From Xanthomonas nasturtii (GTDB taxonomy: Bacteria; Pseudomonadota; Gammaproteobacteria; Xanthomonadales; Xanthomonadaceae), in the NCBI RefSeq assembly GCF_001660815.1, contig NZ_LYMI01000002.1, forward strand, positions 62,001 through 126,000: DNA of 64,000 nt, given 5' to 3'. The notes below the pieces were generated by a model. That model saw only the letters and a program-made list of their open reading frames with translations. It searched no databases and was not told where the DNA came from. The translations under genes were made by a program, and so were the position numbers. The first letter of the stretch is position 1. Each line of letters begins with the position of its first letter. This document shows, in pieces, positions 60,599-64,000 of the stretch.

Positions 60599-61113
60599 GT
60601 CTTAAGAACACACTCAATCGCTTGATCCGTGTGGTGATCGAGGAGGCGGAGCGCAACCCTGACTTCGAGGCTGCACTTGCCGACGCCTTGGACTCGGCAC
60701 CAAGTAGGCGCAAGTTAACAACAGCGGAGAGCTCAAAACAAGTGGATGCGAACGAGGCAAAGCGCGGGAAGAATCGGCGCGCTCCTGCCGTGCTCGATCC
60801 TGTTCAACTCGCACGCGACAGCGAATCGGGTCTACGTAGCGCGCTCGAAAAGCTATCCTTAGATCAGCTTCGAGATATCGTTGCCGAGTATGGAATGGAT
60901 CATGGTCGGCTTGTGATGAAATGGAACACGCCGGAGCGCGTAATCGAGAGGATCGTCGAGATGTCAGTAGCGAGAGCGCACAAGGGCAACGCTTTTCGTA
61001 AGTCACCTGACGACCCCGCATCTCTGGCTACTGATGTAGATGAAACGCCAACCTCAGATGACCAAGTAGTTAGTAGTCCTCAAAAGGATCATGAAAAAAA
61101 GGGGGTGCCCTGA
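60595..61113 (+). CDS. ParA-partner protein, putative
   Basis: This 172-residue protein starts at GTG 60595 in a GTGA overlap with the ParA stop, with GGAGGGAGA just upstream. It is charged and helical (VSLKNTLNRLIRVVIEEAER, DQLRDIVAEYGMDHGRLVMK), with disordered linkers and no recognised ParB motif. Position and coupling suggest the DNA- or partner-binding half of a partition pair. Alternatively it is an unrelated plasmid accessory. Confidence 0.65.
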   Translation: MSLKNTLNRLIRVVIEEAERNPDFEAALADALDSAPSRRKLTTAESSKQVDANEAKRGKNRRAPAVLDPVQLARDSESGLRSALEKLSLDQLRDIVAEYGMDHGRLVMKWNTPERVIERIVEMSVARAHKGNAFRKSPDDPASLATDVDETPTSDDQVVSSPQKDHEKKGVP

Positions 61114-61161
61114 AGACTTCCTCTCGAAACACGGCCGAGTCACCATGTCTTCCGGGCACCC
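61103..61161 (-). terminator. Large hairpin with U-tract on the minus strand
   Basis: GGGTGCCCTGAAGAC (61103-61117) pairs with GTCTTCCGGGCACCC (61147-61161) at 14 of 15 positions. On the minus strand CCCCTTTTTTT follows, giving a good terminator for the decayed genes to its right. Confidence 0.65.
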
Positions 61162-61257
61162 TGGCCCGGCCGCGTTTGCTCGGTCATTCAGGGAGGAACG
61201 CGACGTGTGCCTGCGAGTCACCAACCGGTCGGCCCGGCGCCTGGTCTCGCGGTCCAC

Positions 61258-61442
61258 TTACAGGCCCAGTGGGCGGCGGTACGGCATCCCAGCTAGGCGC
61301 GTCGCGTCGTCGAGGTAGTCGGAGTACGGGCGACATACGCGACCTCGGCCCGTTCGGCCAGGGACGTGAGCAGTTCGCAGACAAGCTCGGCGAGCGTGAT
61401 CGGCACCGGGTGGTCCGCCGAGTAGTGGGCCAGCTTATTCAT
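61258..61442 (-). pseudogene. Decayed high-GC gene, actinobacterial-like
   Basis: ATG at 61442 begins MNKLAHYSADHPVPITLAEL and VCELLTSLAERAEVAYVAR, but the frame stops at 61293. Sense-like sequence DYLDDATRLAGMPYRRPLGL continues in another frame to TAA at 61258-61260, so an indel has broken it. The Arg/Ala/Leu-rich, GC-extreme codon use resembles Streptomyces-type genes more than the neighbours. Its ATG overlaps the end of the next remnant by eight bases, as in a former operon. Confidence 0.45.
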
Positions 61443-61920
61443 CGCCGCCCCCGATCAGTTCCTGGTTGATGTCCCGCTCGCGTATCGCGAGCGGGATCGA
61501 GCTGATGGGGTTGGCCTTGCCGGCGTTCCAGGTGTGGATGGTGACTAAGATGCCCCGGAGGCGCGCGTCGCCCAGCTTCACGTACTACTGGACCTTGAGG
61601 AAGTCGCACATGCGCATCGCGGTGGCCAGCTCCACTGGGCCGACCGGGCGGTTCTTGGATGGCATGCGGTCGATCAGGGACAGCACCGCCGAGGCTGGGC
61701 TCGCTTGCGCGTACCCGACGGCGACCTAGGCCATGTGGCCGAGCTCGGCAGGATCGGCGTACTGGAGCTGCTGGAGGTACTCGGTGCGCTTGGGGGCGCT
61801 CAGGGCTCGCGGGCCAGGATATTTCGCCGGGGAGTCGTACAACGGCTTTTGCGCGACGAGCTGCAAATGCGGGGCGCCCGTGGTCCTCCTGTCGCCTATC
61901 ACGAGCGCGCCCCCAGCCGC
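61435..61920 (-). pseudogene. Decayed high-GC gene with two in-frame amber codons
   Basis: One frame reads through LYDSPAKYPGPRALSAPKRT, EYLQQLQYADPAELGHMA, TAG (61726-61728), VAVGYAQASPASAVLSLIDR, MPSKNRPVGPVELATAMRM, TAG (61585-61587), YVKLGDARLRGILVTIHTWN and GKANPISSIPLAIRERDINQ, ending TAA at 61435-61437. Both stops are TAG and could each come from CAG by one transition. The family is unknown to me; the style suggests an actinobacterial plasmid or phage protein. The upstream side ends in the G21 tract. Confidence 0.45.
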
Positions 61921-61941
61921 GGGGGGGGGGGGGGGGGGGGG
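61921..61941. repeat. Homopolymer run of 21 G
   Basis: Twenty-one consecutive G residues on the plus strand, far longer than anything else in the window. It marks the sharp junction between the high-GC remnant and the following normal island sequence. It may be a true tract or an assembly artefact. Confidence 0.9.
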
Positions 61942-62184
61942 CTGCGCGCTAATGCGCTGACCGGATGCGTTCAATGTATCGGAAAGCGTGGGCGACGAAC
62001 GCAATCGTTCTCTGAGCTTGTTCCCTGGCGCTACCGCTGTCGCGGAGGCTGGCGGTTGATGGGCTTGGCGTCGCGCCGCTGCCCGATCAATTGTCAGAGG
62101 GAAAAAAACTTTCGCAGCATTTGCGACGCACTCATGGTTTTATTCGAAGGCATCAAGCCGATGCGCGCAGGGAGAAGCAAACCC

Positions 62185-62466
62185 ATGGCAAACAATCTGA
62201 TTGTGTCTTACGACCTATACAGCCCAGGACAGGATTATTCGAAGGTTATTGAAGCGATCAAGGCCCTAGGTTCGTGGGCGAAGGTCCATAAGTCCGTCTG
62301 GTACGTCAATTCTAGCTACACGGCTACTCAGGCTGCCGATAAAGTCTGGGAAGCGATGGACCGCAACGATTCCCTCTTCGTGGTCGATGCCACCAGCAAC
62401 AACGCAGCTTGGCAGAATCTGAGTGATGAGGTCTCGAATCACGTTAAAGATCAGTGGTTCAAGTAG
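62185..62466 (+). CDS. SinR-family / Cas2-like small protein
   Basis: The 93-residue product starts MANNLIVSYDLYSPGQDYSK and includes KALGSWAKVHKSVWYVNSSY and SLFVVDATSNNAAWQNLSDE. This matches the small ferredoxin-fold family annotated as SinR, related to Cas2 and VapD-type nucleases. No CRISPR array or cas1 is near, so it is an orphan. Whether it cuts nucleic acid is unknown. ATG 62185 is chosen from family length; GGGAGAAG lies upstream. Confidence 0.8.
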   Translation: MANNLIVSYDLYSPGQDYSKVIEAIKALGSWAKVHKSVWYVNSSYTATQAADKVWEAMDRNDSLFVVDATSNNAAWQNLSDEVSNHVKDQWFK

Positions 62467-62621
62467 GAGTGTGTCGCCCGGGCCACGTTGGCTTGGAGCA
62501 GCGTCCGATCAAGCTGCAGCCGAAGTCCAAAAAGATCGGTGCGAAGGGCGCTGACCACGGGGATAGCAGCTCCGGCTTACTTGAAGCACCATTTGGATAA
62601 AATTCACCTCGGACCGACAAA

Positions 62622-63323
62622 ATGCAAAAGCTTTCCAACTTTGGCGACATTCGGCAGACAGGGTTTTGCGTTCACTGCGGGGGGGCAGCGGAATCGCTGG
62701 ATCACGCACCTTCAAAAGTGTTCTTAGACATTCCATACCCTCCTACTCGGCCCACGCTGCCCAGTTGCACCGAATGTAACAACCAGCGGTCCTCCGATGA
62801 AGAGTACTTGGCTTGCTTTATTGAATGTGTCATTTGCGGAACAACTGAACCAGCATTGTTCGGACGCGAGAAGATCGCCAGAGCCTTACGGCGAAATAGC
62901 AAGCTTAGACAGTTGATCGAGACGTCCAAGATCCAGACGGAGTCTGGGGAGGGTGCACTACTAGTGTGGTTGCCTGATGAGGCCAGAGTCCGACAGGTCG
63001 TTTTGAAGTTGGCGCGGTGCCATGCGGCCTATGAACTCAACGAACCTCAATTGAGTGCTCCCAGCCACCTCTCGATCTTGCCTCTCCCGACTTTGTCGGA
63101 AGCTCAACGCGAACACTTTGAGACTCCGCCAGATAGTTCGGTATGGCCTGAGGTGGGAAGCAGAGCTACGCAACGCCTATTGACCGAAGACAAAGCGTAT
63201 TCAATGGGTTGGATCACCGTCCAAGAAGGCCGGTACAGATACATGGCCATTGGAGCAGAAGCCGTCATGATCCGAGGCGTCTTGAGCGAGTACTTAGGCT
63301 ATGAGGTGATCTGGGAGAACTGA
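62622..63323 (+). CDS. HNH-like zinc-binding protein
   Basis: This 233-residue cytosolic protein has a split zinc-binding core of the HNH/treble-clef type: CVHC (Cys16, Cys19), LDHAPSKVFLD with Asp27-His28, and SCTECNN (Cys49, Cys52). The rest is a helical and beta domain without recognised motifs (WITVQEGRYRYMAIGAEAVM near the end). Members are common on islands and often annotated as HNH endonucleases. Activity is not proven. Confidence 0.7.
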   Translation: MQKLSNFGDIRQTGFCVHCGGAAESLDHAPSKVFLDIPYPPTRPTLPSCTECNNQRSSDEEYLACFIECVICGTTEPALFGREKIARALRRNSKLRQLIETSKIQTESGEGALLVWLPDEARVRQVVLKLARCHAAYELNEPQLSAPSHLSILPLPTLSEAQREHFETPPDSSVWPEVGSRATQRLLTEDKAYSMGWITVQEGRYRYMAIGAEAVMIRGVLSEYLGYEVIWEN

Positions 63324-63338
63324 CGGTTCGCCCGAATT

Positions 63339-63414
63339 TGGTGCCGCTTGTCCGAATCGGACGGACGACCTACTGACTACAAATCAGTTGCTCTAACGAC
63401 TGAGCTAAGGCGGC
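63339..63414 (-). tRNA. Second, divergent tRNA-Thr (anticodon TGT)
   Basis: On the minus strand a 76-base cloverleaf folds: acceptor GCCGCCT against AAGCGGC (one C-A mismatch), anticodon stem ACTGA/TCAGT with loop TTTGTAG giving TGT, T-stem GTCCG/CGGAC, and encoded CCA. The T-loop is TCCGATT instead of the usual TTCGATT, so the conserved T55 is C. It is only loosely similar to the tRNA-Thr(TGT) at 40841-40916 and is probably carried by the mobile element; function may be impaired. Confidence 0.75.
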
Positions 63415-63583
63415 GATGTCGTACCTCTACTGCTCAAACCGGGTCCGGCTTGTACTTCAGTCTACGCGCTTGCGAGCCTACAGCCTCGCCGCGCCTAGCC
63501 TCCGGCCGGTCACGACAACAACCCGCGTCCGAGTGACAATATGTGTCGTCTCGCTTGATGGTGAGATTAAAGTCCTGCGGGGG

Positions 63584-64000
63584 TTACCCCCTGATCGCAC
63601 GCCGGATCTCTGCGACGTTTGACAAGCTTTGTGCTCGATCTAAGTAATCAGCCCACGCCTGCATCATCTTTCGTCGCTCTTCCATGTACTGAGCTCGGTT
63701 GTATGCGGCACGTACCTTGTTGCGCTCTACATGAGCTAGCTGACGCTCAATGACATCTGGCGCCCAGCCCAGCTCATTGAGTCTAGTAGAGGCCATGGCG
63801 CGAAATCCGTGGCTCACCATTGTGTTGCCATCGAATCCCATACGGCGCAGAGCAGCGTTCATCGTCCCGTCCGACATAGGACGATTGCGAAAACGCGATG
63901 GAAAGACGTAGCCCTCGCCATTTGAGAGAGGCATTGACTTCCTAAGCACCGCTAGCGCTTGCGTGGACAACGGTACAAGGTGCTCCTCTCGCATCTTCAT
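63584..64000 (-). CDS. P4-type tyrosine integrase, C-terminal part (5' end outside window)
   Basis: The visible 138 residues are the catalytic domain of a P4/CP4-like integrase: EEHLVPLSTQALAVLRK, VSHGFRAMASTRLNELGWAP (box II HGFR), LAHVERNKV with the second His, and AAYNRAQYMEERRKMMQAWA containing the catalytic Tyr. The N-terminal DUF4102 domain and box I Arg lie beyond the window. Such integrases recombine at tRNA genes. Transcription runs leftwards, so its att site is likely to the right, outside the window. Confidence 0.92.
   Translation of the reverse strand: MKMREEHLVPLSTQALAVLRKSMPLSNGEGYVFPSRFRNRPMSDGTMNAALRRMGFDGNTMVSHGFRAMASTRLNELGWAPDVIERQLAHVERNKVRAAYNRAQYMEERRKMMQAWADYLDRAQSLSNVAEIRRAIRG

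Noticed and set aside
61705-62184. Long plus-strand extension of the SinR-family frame
   Set aside because: It runs through the G21 tract and the decayed minus-strand remnant; the family starts at 62185.
40917-64000. CRISPR array near the Cas2-like gene
   Set aside because: No regularly spaced repeats or cas genes were seen anywhere in the island.

Overview
The window looks like a Xanthomonas (Xanthomonadaceae) chromosome segment. This rests on very GC-rich core genes with almost fully open antisense frames, a TonB-dependent receptor operon with tryptophan-halogenase-like, cupin and SapC genes, PhoP/PhoQ, katB-ankB and DUF1800/DUF1501 pairs, and the short palindromic intergenic repeats common in this genus. 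Species cannot be named from sequence alone.

Positions 1-40.9 kb are mostly ordinary chromosome. They run in order: the 3' end of a flavoprotein monooxygenase; a TonB-like lipoprotein; a minus-strand receptor/halogenase/cupin/SapC cluster; a glutathione transferase; two secreted peptidase-type enzymes (S9 dipeptidyl peptidase, DUF885); small exported proteins; hemB; a Fur-box-preceded PepSY-flavodoxin-reductase; a PD40 protein; aroE with two small membrane genes, one interrupted by an amber codon; dinG; katB-ankB; dusA; a PepSY-like gene with phoP-phoQ; DUF1800-DUF1501; mtfA; birA-coaX; a SPOR protein; and tRNA-Thr(TGT).

Right after that tRNA the composition changes to a lower-GC mosaic that continues to the window edge. 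I read it as a genomic island, or several nested ones. It carries an AlpA-type regulator and an inovirus-Gp2-like replication gene broken at an A8 run; an Imm11 (DUF1629) immunity gene followed by a 1327-residue AHH-nuclease-like toxin and a coiled-coil membrane protein; DUF932 and a frameshifted radC; an XRE regulator and an orphan lipoprotein; a defence block of SIR2-STAND protein plus vsr-dcm-restriction-endonuclease operon; an HTH-ParA fusion with a partner gene; a decayed high-GC remnant ending in a 21-G run; a Cas2-like SinR-family protein; an HNH-like protein; a second, divergent tRNA-Thr(TGT); and the C-terminal part of a P4-type integrase that runs off the end.

The main points for follow-up are the SIR2-STAND/R-M block, the Imm11/AHH pair with its unusual Gln-rich and Gly-rich C-terminus, the A8 frameshift in the Gp2-like gene, and the foreign-looking remnant with the G21 tract, which could be a real insertion or an assembly artefact.
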